Below, piece after piece: positions 15,301 to 23,623 of a stretch of 64,000 nucleotides of DNA. The DNA lies in the IMG/VR virus record IMGVR_UViG_3300020469_003811, positions 1 to 64,000 of that record. The stretch is one strand, 5' to 3'. The first letter of the stretch is position 1, and every line of letters starts with the position of its first letter. The notes under the pieces were generated by a model. The model did no database searches, was not told where the DNA came from, and worked only from the letters and a program-made list of their open reading frames with translations. The translations under genes were made by a program, and so were the position numbers. The DNA comes from a virus.

Positions 15301-16908
15301 CTATATAATCATTGGCATAGGCACAATATTACCTTCACCATCTTCATCATCACGTTGTCCTAAACTTTGTTCAAATATAGGATCATATTTTGCTAAATTT
15401 CCGACTAATCTACAACACAGTAAACTAGCAGATACCAAATCATCATTTTCTCCTAATTTAGCTGAGAATGAATTTCCTTTTGCAACAAATACTTTAAGCT
15501 CTCTAATTAAGTTTCTACTATGTATTTGTAACTTACCTGTTTCAACCCAATTTTTTAATCTTGAACAAGCAGATAGTTTTGCTTTGTGTGTTGTATTAAA
15601 TCCTTTACGTTTATGTACATCACGTCTTTGTTGTCCAGCACGTCTAGGTTCATGTGTAAAGAAACCTGGAAATCTATCTTCACCCATTTCTTCAATAGCA
15701 ACAATGGCCGCTTCACCTAAAGTATTATTTTCTATAGTCCAATAAATTTCCGGTTGCGGTGTTCCTTGTTCTTTTAATTGAGTATCTAAATCTTTTAAAA
15801 TACCTAGTAGTGTTCTAACTTGTCCTTGTACTGTTGTTTTGTTATGTTGCCATTCAGCTACCTGTGTAAACTCCGGTAAACTAAAAACTTGTATTGCTGA
15901 ATAATCTCCTCCTGTACCTAAACTAGGATCTAAGGCTACAACATAAGTGTTTCCTTTTCTAGGCCTTTCATACCAACGTACTTGACCTGTTTTGTATAAA
16001 GGATCTTTTCCTGCTAATGTGATTAATTTTAATCCATCGATTAGTGTTTCATCAAATGCGATAAATTCACAATCATGCTCACGTCTAAATCTTTCTTCAC
16101 CTATTCTTGCACGTTCATCTTTGGCCCATTGTTCATCTCTATCTGGATGTTCTGACCAATGTACATTTATTGCTCTAAAGCCATTGATACCTGTACCATC
16201 TCTAGTAGGTTGACCAAATTCGTCAACTTTTTTATTTGCACTTCTCCATAGTCCTGCAAACACATCGTCATCATTGTTTGGTGTTGATGTAATAATACAC
16301 TTACCACCTGTTGACAATGTTGGAGATAGTGAAGTCCAAAACTCACTGGCCTTCTGTTGTGGTTCAACGAATGCAAACTCATCCATGTAAACTAAAGATA
16401 TAGACATACCCCTACCTGTTGTTTCAGTTGTGGTTTGTGCTATAATCCTAGAACCATTATCAAAATCCATTGATCCTTTATTATAACTTGTTACTCCACA
16501 TCTGATATAGTCAGGTGATTCTTCATAAGCAAATCTTACACGTTGCATGATATCCTGGGCACCTTGATATTTGTGTGCCGCAATCAATATTAAAACATCT
16601 GGATGAAACATAGCATACCATAACAAGTATCCTGCCGCACAGGTTGTTTTACCAGTTTGCCTTGCACACATGGCGATTGCAAATCTATTATTATTATATG
16701 TTTCTAACAATCTCTCTTGGTACTCAAATGGCTCAAATTTCATACGTCCTTTAGTAGGATGTTGAATCCACATATGATTTTTCATGAATTGCAAATAACC
16801 AGTTTTCTTGTCAGCACATTGTTTTAGATCAAGTAACTGAGCTTCTGTATACTTGGTTTTTGCGTATGCTTTTTTAGTTAAATTTCCGTCTAGACTTTTA
16901 TGTACCAT
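15301..16908 (-). CDS. 17: gp17 terminase large subunit
   Basis: A 535-residue packaging motor. Walker A is A-R-Q-T-G-K-T-T at 82-89, Walker B is L-V-Y-M-D-E with D176/E177, and the C-terminal nuclease carries A-L-D-P-S-L-G-T-G-G-D near 326. gp17 pumps DNA into the prohead and cuts the concatemer, working with gp16 and the gp20 portal. Length is slightly below T4 gp17 (610). The TATAAATA late promoter ends 5 nt before the ATG. Confidence 0.97.
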   Translation of the reverse strand: MVHKSLDGNLTKKAYAKTKYTEAQLLDLKQCADKKTGYLQFMKNHMWIQHPTKGRMKFEPFEYQERLLETYNNNRFAIAMCARQTGKTTCAAGYLLWYAMFHPDVLILIAAHKYQGAQDIMQRVRFAYEESPDYIRCGVTSYNKGSMDFDNGSRIIAQTTTETTGRGMSISLVYMDEFAFVEPQQKASEFWTSLSPTLSTGGKCIITSTPNNDDDVFAGLWRSANKKVDEFGQPTRDGTGINGFRAINVHWSEHPDRDEQWAKDERARIGEERFRREHDCEFIAFDETLIDGLKLITLAGKDPLYKTGQVRWYERPRKGNTYVVALDPSLGTGGDYSAIQVFSLPEFTQVAEWQHNKTTVQGQVRTLLGILKDLDTQLKEQGTPQPEIYWTIENNTLGEAAIVAIEEMGEDRFPGFFTHEPRRAGQQRRDVHKRKGFNTTHKAKLSACSRLKNWVETGKLQIHSRNLIRELKVFVAKGNSFSAKLGENDDLVSASLLCCRLVGNLAKYDPIFEQSLGQRDDEDGEGNIVPMPMII

Positions 16909-16913
16909 ACGTA

Positions 16914-16921
16914 TATTTATA
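16914..16921 (-). promoter_or_regulatory. Late promoter of gp17, N5 from ATG
   Basis: Perfect TATAAATA followed by 5 nt and the gp17 ATG. Confidence 0.8.
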
Positions 16922-16928
16922 TACGCAG

Positions 16929-17369
16929 TTAATGACGTAGATTAAAATACTGGTTTCTATTGTCTATTCCAATAGACATATTAATGAATCTACACAAATA
17001 TTCAAACTTATCTGATAATTCAGCAAATAATTCCCCGTTTAAACCAAATTTAACGTGGCTGTAGCTACTCTTTCCAACAAATGTATAGTAAGACACATCT
17101 AAACCACTAGAGGCGTTGTACGTGGGGAATACACCGGTTACAAACAAACAAACATCACCCAAATCCTTTGCAGGTAATGAACTATATTTGTTTAACTTTA
17201 ATAAATTTTCTGCAAAGGATAACTTGGGTAAGAAGTCTGGCTTGTCCACAAATGATGATAATAACATCACGATGTATGCTTCGAGATGAATAGGCAGTTC
17301 TAGGGAATGAATATCTTTTGTCTCGCGAACAATGTCATAAAAGATTTTTGTGTACTCATCTCGTAACAT
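16929..17369 (-). CDS. Hypothetical protein upstream of gp17
   Basis: A 146-residue soluble protein. A central L-G-D-V-C-L-F-V-T-G-V-F-P segment followed by Y-Y and G-K-S-S-Y resembles a family of bacterial hypothetical proteins with an L-G-D-x-x-L-F-x-x-G-x-F-P signature; I cannot name the function. It is not gp16, which lies at 20398-20979. A late promoter ends 5 nt before its ATG. Confidence 0.6.
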   Translation of the reverse strand: MLRDEYTKIFYDIVRETKDIHSLELPIHLEAYIVMLLSSFVDKPDFLPKLSFAENLLKLNKYSSLPAKDLGDVCLFVTGVFPTYNASSGLDVSYYTFVGKSSYSHVKFGLNGELFAELSDKFEYLCRFINMSIGIDNRNQYFNLRH

Positions 17370-17374
17370 AAAAA

Positions 17375-17382
17375 TATTTACG
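17375..17382 (-). promoter_or_regulatory. Late promoter, N5 from ATG
   Basis: CGTAAATA then TTTTT then the ATG at 17369. The spacer has no Shine-Dalgarno. Confidence 0.65.
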
Positions 17383-17384
17383 GA

Positions 17385-18479
17385 CTAATCACGTTTAGAT
17401 ATATTACAAGTTAACTTCCATTTACTATTTGAACATTTATCGTAACACAACTGCATTTTTAAACTTCCATCATTATTTCTTTTTTCAGTTTCCCATGCAT
17501 CAGTCATTTGTTTCCAAAGTCGTGAACTGGCAATTTCTTTTAATGAATATTTGGTATAGTCATTAAATCTTTTTTCAATAAAAGGTATCATCCATGGTTC
17601 AGTTTTTTGTAACATAAGTTTAGTTGTGTCATATTCTAACGAATGCCAACAGCATGGCCAAACTCTACCATGTGAGTTTATGTATATTTTATTTTTTACA
17701 AAAGATTTGCATTCAATATCATTAGTTGGATTTTTTAAATCAATATTCAATCTACGTGCTTCTTCTTCAATTACTTTATCAACATCAGATGATAAAAAAT
17801 TTCCTTCTTTTTCTCTTAATTCAATCTGTTCATCATCATAAATGTCGTCACTGTATCTGGTCGAATACTGAGGAAGAAACTTTGTAAATCCTAATTTCTT
17901 AGCAAGTCTTTCTGCTTCATCTACTTGATGTTTGTTATGCTCAAAGACCAAATACTTCCAAGTAGCATCGCCACCAGCATTGATGTAGGCTTCAACATTG
18001 GCTATTAGTCTATCCCAATCTACTCCTTTTCTATACAAGTGATTAGTGTCTTTTAATCCATCAATAGCAAAAGTCATTGTAGCTGGGTCACTGGCTTTTT
18101 GGCTTTCTTCTTTGCTGATTCTACCTGCTTCTTGCCAAAACTTAATAGGTCTAATACCGCCATTAGTTTCTACTTCTATTTTTCCAAAATTCTTAACACA
18201 GTACTCCCATATCTGTGGCAACTGTGGATGCATTATTACATCTCCTAAATTTCCAACAAACCAAAGCTCTACATCTTTTGATTTATTGCGGGATGTAAAA
18301 TCTAAATCTTCTCGTAATTGATTAAACACTTCAAACGGAATATGTCTCAAAGGCAACGACTCTATTGTTTTACTAGTGCCATGATCGTGTCTAGCACAAT
18401 AAGGACATCCTGCATTACAATATGTTGTTGCTTCAATTTCAACTATTTCAATGTTGTTAATATCTATCTTGTTAAACAT
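17385..18479 (-). CDS. Radical SAM enzyme with C-terminal Cys cluster
   Basis: A 364-residue radical S-adenosylmethionine protein. C21-x3-C25-x2-C28 at the end of the first beta strand ligates the 4Fe-4S cluster. The C-terminal third holds further Cys (E-C-K-S-F, W-P-C-C-W, L-C-Y-D-K-C, L-T-C), a SPASM-like auxiliary cluster arrangement usually found in enzymes that modify peptides or sugars. Substrate is unknown; no small precursor peptide gene is obvious next to it. It lies between virion genes and has its own late promoter, so action on a virion or late host protein is possible. Confidence 0.88.
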   Translation of the reverse strand: MFNKIDINNIEIVEIEATTYCNAGCPYCARHDHGTSKTIESLPLRHIPFEVFNQLREDLDFTSRNKSKDVELWFVGNLGDVIMHPQLPQIWEYCVKNFGKIEVETNGGIRPIKFWQEAGRISKEESQKASDPATMTFAIDGLKDTNHLYRKGVDWDRLIANVEAYINAGGDATWKYLVFEHNKHQVDEAERLAKKLGFTKFLPQYSTRYSDDIYDDEQIELREKEGNFLSSDVDKVIEEEARRLNIDLKNPTNDIECKSFVKNKIYINSHGRVWPCCWHSLEYDTTKLMLQKTEPWMIPFIEKRFNDYTKYSLKEIASSRLWKQMTDAWETEKRNNDGSLKMQLCYDKCSNSKWKLTCNISKRD

Positions 18480-18484
18480 ACACT

Positions 18485-18492
18485 TATTTAAA
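18485..18492 (-). promoter_or_regulatory. Late promoter, N5 from ATG
   Basis: TTTAAATA then AGTGT then the ATG at 18479 of the radical SAM gene. Confidence 0.6.
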
Positions 18493-18525
18493 TTGTGTGT
18501 GTAGGTTTTAAATTATGTTATATTT

Positions 18526-18608
18526 TTGTATGCGACTTTTTGTATGTGTTGTATGCGATTTATGTGTATGTGTTATATATGTTGTATGCGATTTATGTGT
18601 ATGTGTTG
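18526..18608. repeat. TG-rich direct repeats
   Basis: A 26-bp unit starting TTGTATGCGATTT and ending GTATGTGTT occurs at 18549 and again at 18582 (period 33). A diverged copy with a T-run sits at 18526-18554. The last is 27/29 identical to a stretch inside the gp46 gene at 55546-55574. One strand is almost pure T/G. Function unknown; see findings. Confidence 0.7.
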
Positions 18609-18635
18609 TATTAGCTTTTGTGTATGTGTTTTGTA

Positions 18636-18690
18636 TGTTCGCGGTCGAAATCATGGGTGTCTTGGCCGCTCCGCCTCGCGGGTGGTTTCC
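18636..18690. other. GC-rich block in AT-rich spacer
   Basis: A stretch containing TCGCGGTCG, GGCCGCTCCGCC and CTCGCGGG stands out from the surrounding AT-rich, TG-repeat sequence. Short GCGG/CCGC pairings can fold, but no T-run follows on either strand. No coding frame was found. It may be a structured RNA element or a recombination scar; I cannot assign it. Confidence 0.4.
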
Positions 18691-18712
18691 TTAACTGTGT
18701 CTTAATGCTTGT

Positions 18713-19294
18713 TTATTGATCTACTATAGATTGATAGTTACCAGTGTTTGTGCCAACTGCCTGTGCCGCTCTATCAAATGCACCGCCTACTTTGCCTGGT
18801 ATGTCTTTTGCTTTGCCTGGATCTAATCTACTAGATAGTTCCATTTGCGACAATATGTTCAAATACAAATTTCTAATACGTACTATTTTGTAAGCATCTT
18901 CTTTAGTTTCAATGTATCCTTCCATGTTACTAAATGGCTCTCCTGATGGAATGGATTTTATTCTGTTTTTGATCACGTTTGGATCCAGCTGTTTTAGTGC
19001 CTGTGGTTGGAAACCTGCTATGGACACACCCAACTGTATATCTTTTAGATTACGTGTTAGGTCTTCAATTCCACCAATTGCTTTTAGGCCTGGTTGTCCG
19101 CCTCCACGTCTACCCATACGAAAAATTGATTCTGCTGACTTGGTAAACAACGGTTCTGACATTATGTTGAATGGTTCTTCTACACCTGCCGCTTTAAAAT
19201 CATCTTGGATCTTTGCCTGTGTACGTGCCACATGATTGCCGTAATCCCTTTGTAGGATTTGTGCTATTTGTCCAGCTTCACTGATTATTGAGTC
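18713..19294 (-). CDS. Frame -1 extension of the 19285-19755 gene
   Basis: A 193-codon open frame beginning immediately after the A AAA AAG heptamer (19300-19294). Its upstream limit is a TGA a few codons before the A-run, and no ATG, GTG or TTG occurs until a GTG at 19231 that has no good Shine-Dalgarno. Reading by -1 slippage gives a 347-residue fusion with the preceding gene. Content: a helical start, a G-R-R-G-G-G-Q-P-G loop, helical remainder. If no slippage occurs, the alternative is a 172-residue protein from GTG 19231. Function unknown; a virion role is inferred from neighbours. Confidence 0.65.
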   Translation of the reverse strand, partial: DSIISEAGQIAQILQRDYGNHVARTQAKIQDDFKAAGVEEPFNIMSEPLFTKSAESIFRMGRRGGGQPGLKAIGGIEDLTRNLKDIQLGVSIAGFQPQALKQLDPNVIKNRIKSIPSGEPFSNMEGYIETKEDAYKIVRIRNLYLNILSQMELSSRLDPGKAKDIPGKVGGAFDRAAQAVGTNTGNYQSIVDQ

Positions 19295-19755
19295 TTTTTT
19301 TTTGAGTCGCTTTCAGCAACAAATGATTTATATTCACTCATCAAAGCCTCAAAGCGATCTTCTGTCACAGCTTCGTCTTCGTTGGTTAATGGATTGTCTC
19401 CATGTTTAGCTGGAACGTATTTGAATTTCTTTTGTGCTTTAACGCCTGAAGTGAAATCATCTTGCTTGAACTGACCGGCTGGTGAATGTACCATCTCTTC
19501 ATTGTCTTCGTTCATAGATACCTCTGCTTGTAAATCGTCTCTTTGTAAAGCTCTTTCAAGCTCGTCTTGTGTAGCTGTTGTTACAACTTCTACCATAGAT
19601 GAATTAAATTCGTTTTGATCAACTACTGCATCTGCAACACCACTTTGCTTTAAAGCAAATTCAATTGATGGTGCAATTGATCTATCTTCGTCTAGATCAA
19701 AACTTCCTAGATCTTCAACTGTGATTGTGTATGATTTTGCTTGAGCTTCCATCAT
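19285..19755 (-). CDS. Acidic virion-type hypothetical, ends in slippery run
   Basis: A 156-residue acidic protein, mostly Asp/Glu/Gln-rich with a short ordered N-terminus (T-I-T-V-E-D-L-G). It ends S-K-K-K-T-Q within a run of nine A residues that contains the A AAA AAG slippery heptamer. The ATG is coupled to the upstream stop (1-nt overlap). It is probably expressed both alone and as a fusion with the downstream frame. Confidence 0.65.
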   Translation of the reverse strand: MMEAQAKSYTITVEDLGSFDLDEDRSIAPSIEFALKQSGVADAVVDQNEFNSSMVEVVTTATQDELERALQRDDLQAEVSMNEDNEEMVHSPAGQFKQDDFTSGVKAQKKFKYVPAKHGDNPLTNEDEAVTEDRFEALMSEYKSFVAESDSKKKTQ

Positions 19756-20393
19756 TATTTTTTACCTCTATTGTCATTTGACAAAGGTGATTTGGCACCT
19801 TTCTCTGACTCTCTTGGTTCACTTGAATCTTTTGCATCTGTTTTAGTTGCGACACTCAATGGTCCTTCAACTTCAACGTTTGCTCTGTCTGGATCTTTTG
19901 CTTTGTTATCGATCAATGTTTGTAGGAAATTCTTTTTGTGTTCTTCACCAGCAATTTTATCTGCGTCTTTGTACTGCTCATCTTCGCTGTACTCTTTACC
20001 CATTTTAGGTTGATAGTCTTCTGCATTGGCTTGTTGTCTTGCCACTTCTGCTTCGTTCTCTGCCTCAATAGGATCATTAGGACCTTTGACTACAACGTAG
20101 TCATAAACTAAACCTAACTTGTCGGAAAGGTTTCTTCTAATTGTTTCATGCGATACTGGTAAGTGTACTACTGCATCAATTATATAAACTTCAGTGTTTC
20201 TAATCTTTGTACCAAAGTCCAATGGATGCTCTTGCATAATAGTTTTAGTTGGTTTAGAAACAGATACTACATCAAATCTAGATAATTCTGTTTCAATAAC
20301 GTTCATCATGTCATCAGTAACTTCTGCCGCTATTTTAATTCTTAACGGAATCTCTTTTACTGCTTCAGATAGATATGATTTAAAACTCTTCAT
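19755..20393 (-). CDS. Hypothetical virion-type protein
   Basis: A 212-residue protein starting M-K-S-F-K-S-Y-L. I chose the ATG at 20393 because a late promoter ends 5 nt before it; the longer frame from 20435 would run through gp16. The N-terminal 100 residues are alpha/beta and the last 90 are charged and low-complexity. Unknown function, in a block of packaging and head genes. Confidence 0.6.
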   Translation of the reverse strand: MKSFKSYLSEAVKEIPLRIKIAAEVTDDMMNVIETELSRFDVVSVSKPTKTIMQEHPLDFGTKIRNTEVYIIDAVVHLPVSHETIRRNLSDKLGLVYDYVVVKGPNDPIEAENEAEVARQQANAEDYQPKMGKEYSEDEQYKDADKIAGEEHKKNFLQTLIDNKAKDPDRANVEVEGPLSVATKTDAKDSSEPRESEKGAKSPLSNDNRGKK

Positions 20394-20397
20394 ATTT

Positions 20398-20979
20398 TTA
20401 TTTATCCTCCTTATCGGATTTATCATCGGTTTCATTTACCTTTTGAATCAGCTGATCTAGTAGTTTATTGCGGTCTCCTACCACATATCCTTCGCCTTCT
20501 ATGACTTCATCAGTGCTTGTACCCTTGTTATCCCACTGATCTACACGTTGTTTTTTCAACTGTAGCTCAATCATTCTTAGCTTTTTGTCAGCTTTTGCGT
20601 TCTTGGCTTCTACGGCATTTTTCAGCATTGTAGAAGCTACTTCAAACATTTTACCGGCGTGTCTAGCCTCAGAATTCATACCTAAATCCATTAGTTCACG
20701 ATATGACTTCATTGCTTCATCTGAAAAATCATCCATATCACCATCATGTGCTTCCAAGTTTTTAACTTGCGGTAAAGCATTGTCAATTTTTTGAGCTGTT
20801 GATAATGCTTTTTTTATTACTGCTTCATCTGGTTGTTCTGGTTGTTCTACTGTTTCTTCAACTACTTCTGTAGTTTTATTTTCAGATGCTTCTTGTTGAT
20901 TTTCCTCTGCAGATTCTTGTTCCGCTATCATATCTTCTATGTTTGGTAAATCAAATGTATCTTCTAATTTTTTATTCAT
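20398..20979 (-). CDS. 16: gp16 terminase small subunit
   Basis: A 193-residue protein. After a Glu/Gln-rich disordered N-terminus, the core contains Y-R-E-L-M-D-L-G-M-N-S-E-A-R, then G-K-M-F-E-V-A-S-T-M-L-K and K-K-L-R-M-I-E-L-Q-L-K-K-Q-R, which match the helical oligomerisation core of T4 gp16 (164 residues). gp16 recognises concatemer DNA and stimulates gp17. It lies next to gp4 rather than gp17, a rearrangement relative to T4. Confidence 0.87.
   Translation of the reverse strand: MNKKLEDTFDLPNIEDMIAEQESAEENQQEASENKTTEVVEETVEQPEQPDEAVIKKALSTAQKIDNALPQVKNLEAHDGDMDDFSDEAMKSYRELMDLGMNSEARHAGKMFEVASTMLKNAVEAKNAKADKKLRMIELQLKKQRVDQWDNKGTSTDEVIEGEGYVVGDRNKLLDQLIQKVNETDDKSDKEDK
20399..20406 (-). 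promoter_or_regulatory. Late promoter, N5 from ATG
   Basis: GATAAATA, then AAAAT, then the ATG at 20393. It overlaps the last codons of gp16. Confidence 0.65.
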
Positions 20980-20980
20980 A

Positions 20981-21409
20981 TTACTTTATAGCATAGATTG
21001 AGTCTTCATTCAAGACCCTAAATCTAATTCCTTTTCTTTTTGTCCATTCAGCCGCCGCTTTCCACTTTGCTTGATTAATTATAACATCAGCTTTTTCTTT
21101 TTGCGACTTAATACTTTCCATTGTTGTCTGACTTTTTGGTTTTATTTCCACCATCTCAGCAATTTTTTTACCACGTTTATTTACATATATCATAATAAAG
21201 TCTGGAACATACATCGTCCACTTTCCTGTAAACGGATGTCTATATGGTATTCTTACCGGTTCACTTGCCCAACTTAAAACACTTGGGTGATTATCACACA
21301 TTCTCATAAATGTTGCTTCCCATCCAGATCTAAACCTAGGTGCGTGTTTACCTACATACTTTTGTGGGTTTTTTAAATTATATAAACCTTTATGAAATCT
21401 TCTAGCCAT
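20981..21409 (-). CDS. 4: gp4 head completion protein
   Basis: A 142-residue protein matching T4 gp4 (150). Hallmarks: K-G-L-Y-N-L-K-N-P-Q-K-Y at the N-terminus, S-G-W-E-A-T-F-M-R, W-A-S-E-P-V-R-I-P-Y, then Y-V-P-D-F and E-I-K-P-K. The last two form a P-D...E-x-K nuclease-like core. In T4 it is needed after packaging to make DNA-filled heads competent for tail joining. A late promoter ends 5 nt before the ATG. Confidence 0.9.
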   Translation of the reverse strand: MARRFHKGLYNLKNPQKYVGKHAPRFRSGWEATFMRMCDNHPSVLSWASEPVRIPYRHPFTGKWTMYVPDFIMIYVNKRGKKIAEMVEIKPKSQTTMESIKSQKEKADVIINQAKWKAAAEWTKRKGIRFRVLNEDSIYAIK

Positions 21410-21414
21410 GCTAG

Positions 21415-21422
21415 TATTTAAG
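21415..21422 (-). promoter_or_regulatory. Late promoter of gp4, N5 from ATG
   Basis: CTTAAATA then CTAGC then the gp4 ATG at 21409. Confidence 0.65.
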
Positions 21423-21855
21423 CAATAATATGTCTACCAATAAATGAATTGGGTGTTTGTGCTTTTCTAATGGCTACTTGGCTTGTGGACGGTCTATAAT
21501 TATTCAATAACGCAATACCCAAATCACTAAACTCAATTCCGTTAGTTACTTCTGTAAACAAGTCTTCGATATTAGTATTAAACTTTTTCATAGCATCCAT
21601 TGTTAATAAACTATATGCTTGAGCCAATGAATCGCTTTCAACATATTTTCTAAAGATACCATATACTAATTCATATTTTCTGCCATCGATAAATTCTCTT
21701 TCTAAATTTAAATTAGAAAGTATTGATGAAGAAAGATCTTCACCTTTGTTGCCTGGTTGGCCTCCTACAATATTTTCTGTTATAGAACCAAACTGTCTAA
21801 TAACTTGTTTGATTCCACCAACTGCTTCAATTGTTCTTGTACTGTTTCTACTCAT
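21418..21855 (-). CDS. Hypothetical virion-type protein
   Basis: A 145-residue, mainly helical protein between gp4 and the gp54-like gene, coupled to the latter by a 1-nt overlap. No motif is recognised. Its place in the tail/head completion block suggests a structural or assembly role. Confidence 0.6.
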   Translation of the reverse strand: MSRNSTRTIEAVGGIKQVIRQFGSITENIVGGQPGNKGEDLSSSILSNLNLEREFIDGRKYELVYGIFRKYVESDSLAQAYSLLTMDAMKKFNTNIEDLFTEVTNGIEFSDLGIALLNNYRPSTSQVAIRKAQTPNSFIGRHIIA

Positions 21856-22877
21856 TAGTTTTTACCAAATCCTAAAAATCCTGCAACACTTTTTCCTGCA
21901 TCTTTAACACCACTAATTACCGATGCTTTTGCATTTGATGTTGCATTTAAAATATCATTAGTGTTAAAGCCTTGACCTTTTGCTTGTGACAATGAAGATT
22001 GAGCTGAACTGTTAACTGCTTTTGCTAAACCCGGATCAACTTTACCTTCTCCATAACCTATCTTGTCTTTTGAAATTTTTGTTGGCGGTGCGGCGTCTGG
22101 TCCACCTGTAACTTCTTTGAAGTCAGATGTTGATGACATCATGCCTGTTAAATCTGCTTCAGCTTCTCCAATGTCAACATTTGTTTCTTCAAACATAAAG
22201 TTTTCATATTGGAATGCTAATGAAATATTAACAATAGCAGATGAACTATAATCCAACGTATCTAAATCTAATCTAGACAAACGTGGATAGACACATCTTA
22301 CTTTACTAAACTGACCACCTGCAACTTGATATATGTCTATGTATTTTAAAATTCTACTATCTCTTCCTAAGTGTGGTGCTAAACCAAAATGATGGTGTTG
22401 TTTAAACTGCTCATCTGTTTGAAAAAGATCGTCTTGATAATTGTGTTTTTCTGACATTTCATCTTCTGCACCCATATTCTTTTTATATAATCTTGCACCT
22501 TGAAATTCAAACTCGTATAAAAATCTTGCTAACTTGATTCCTAAACCATCATGTGTATCATACATTCTCATTGATATTGGATCAAATGAAACTGTTCTAT
22601 TAACAATTCTTTTTCTGTTGTATTGATTTAATACTGATTGATCAACAGACATTTTTGGTTGATCAACTACATTAACTAGAAAATGTAATCTGTCTTTAAA
22701 TTCTTTAAGTTCTGTGAAAGTTTGTTTTAAATGAGGAGGTATTCCGCCAAACTCCTGTAACCCGAATGCCACAACAAACTGGTGTGCTTGTCTTGGTGCT
22801 TCGTGCGAAGCCGAACCGCTTTGATAAACAATAGCGGCTCGGTTTGCGGGTTTTAATACGATTTTTTCATCAGCCAT
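21855..22877 (-). CDS. Tail-tube-fold baseplate protein (gp54-like)
   Basis: A 340-residue protein after gp19. The middle carries V-S-F-D-P-I-S-M-R-M-Y-D-T, the long beta-hairpin strand typical of tail-tube-fold proteins, and Y-P-R-L-S-R-L-D near 218. The last 100 residues are Ser/Gly/Ala-rich. T4 gp54 (320 residues) initiates tube polymerisation on the baseplate and is a tube-fold paralogue of gp19. gp48 is at 58649, so gp54 is the best remaining match; identity is not certain. Confidence 0.6.
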   Translation of the reverse strand: MADEKIVLKPANRAAIVYQSGSASHEAPRQAHQFVVAFGLQEFGGIPPHLKQTFTELKEFKDRLHFLVNVVDQPKMSVDQSVLNQYNRKRIVNRTVSFDPISMRMYDTHDGLGIKLARFLYEFEFQGARLYKKNMGAEDEMSEKHNYQDDLFQTDEQFKQHHHFGLAPHLGRDSRILKYIDIYQVAGGQFSKVRCVYPRLSRLDLDTLDYSSSAIVNISLAFQYENFMFEETNVDIGEAEADLTGMMSSTSDFKEVTGGPDAAPPTKISKDKIGYGEGKVDPGLAKAVNSSAQSSLSQAKGQGFNTNDILNATSNAKASVISGVKDAGKSVAGFLGFGKN

Positions 22878-22910
22878 TAGTATTTCCCAATCTTTTAGTT
22901 AATGGTAGTA

Positions 22911-23504
22911 CTATGCTATAGTACCTGAACCACCAATACCAAATAATGGGAATATAGTGTCGCCTGGTGCTGAGTGAATTGCGTTATCATATTTCAATGT
23001 CAAGATAACTTGAACTGGTTCTGATACTGCATAATCACCATCTGAATAATCAACGTTTTGCAAGAAACAACCTTCTAAATCCCATTGTTCTAATTCAGTA
23101 TCATTAGTACCATCTAATATTTCAATTTTAGTATTAAATTTGTACACTGATCCTGAAACAGCTGACGTTTGTTCAAAGTGGTTTAATTGCTTCTGAACTT
23201 GCTGTCCAACTAATTTAGAAATGTTGTTGTTAATGTCATCACGTAAAGTTAAGTTTACTGATTCCCATGTGTGTTTACCTTGCATATATGCAACTGAGTT
23301 GTATGAATGAATTGGCACTTCTTCATGGTTAATCTTTGGTCTTGTTGCTGACATAACTTGCTGAGTTAATTGTAATGGAGATGCACCTAAATTACCGAAA
23401 TTAGTGAATCTAACTCTAAAACGATATTTTAGTTTTGGCTGTAATATACCACCACGGCCTGTTGAACCGTCTATTGGTACTCCAAATTTTGATAATGTTG
23501 CCAT
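22911..23504 (-). CDS. 19: gp19 tail tube protein
   Basis: A 197-residue protein with the tail-tube pattern: Y-R-F-R-V-R-F-T-N-F-G near the start, a central R-P-K-I-N-H-E-E-V-P-I-H-S-Y-N-S segment, L-T-L-R-D-D, and a C-terminal V-I-L-T-L-K-Y-D strand. Size is close to T4 gp19 (163). It polymerises inside the sheath. An AGGAG Shine-Dalgarno and a GTAAATA late-promoter match about 30 nt upstream indicate a leadered late message. Confidence 0.92.
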   Translation of the reverse strand: MATLSKFGVPIDGSTGRGGILQPKLKYRFRVRFTNFGNLGASPLQLTQQVMSATRPKINHEEVPIHSYNSVAYMQGKHTWESVNLTLRDDINNNISKLVGQQVQKQLNHFEQTSAVSGSVYKFNTKIEILDGTNDTELEQWDLEGCFLQNVDYSDGDYAVSEPVQVILTLKYDNAIHSAPGDTIFPLFGIGGSGTIA

Positions 23505-23586
23505 CTTTTTCTACTCCTAATATACTGTTTATTTACACTTTAACCTTTAATTTTTTCAAAAAATTAAAAACTAAAGGTAAATTTAA

Positions 23587-23610
23587 AGGGATTGCTTTTA
23601 CACAATCCCT
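23587..23610 (-). terminator. Terminator-like hairpin after gp18
   Basis: AGGGATTG and CAATCCCT form a perfect 8-bp stem around an 8-nt loop, followed on the minus strand by TTTAAATTT. It lies 14 nt past the gp18 stop. Confidence 0.75.
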
Positions 23611-23623
23611 CAAATTAAATTAA

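Noticed and set aside
16929-17369. gp16 next to gp17
   Set aside because: Expected by T4 order, but the sequence lacks the gp16 helical core, which is found clearly at 20398-20979.
18713-19231. Independent 172-residue gene from GTG 19231
   Set aside because: Possible, but there is no good ribosome site and the frame is open back to the A-run; the frameshift reading explains the layout better.
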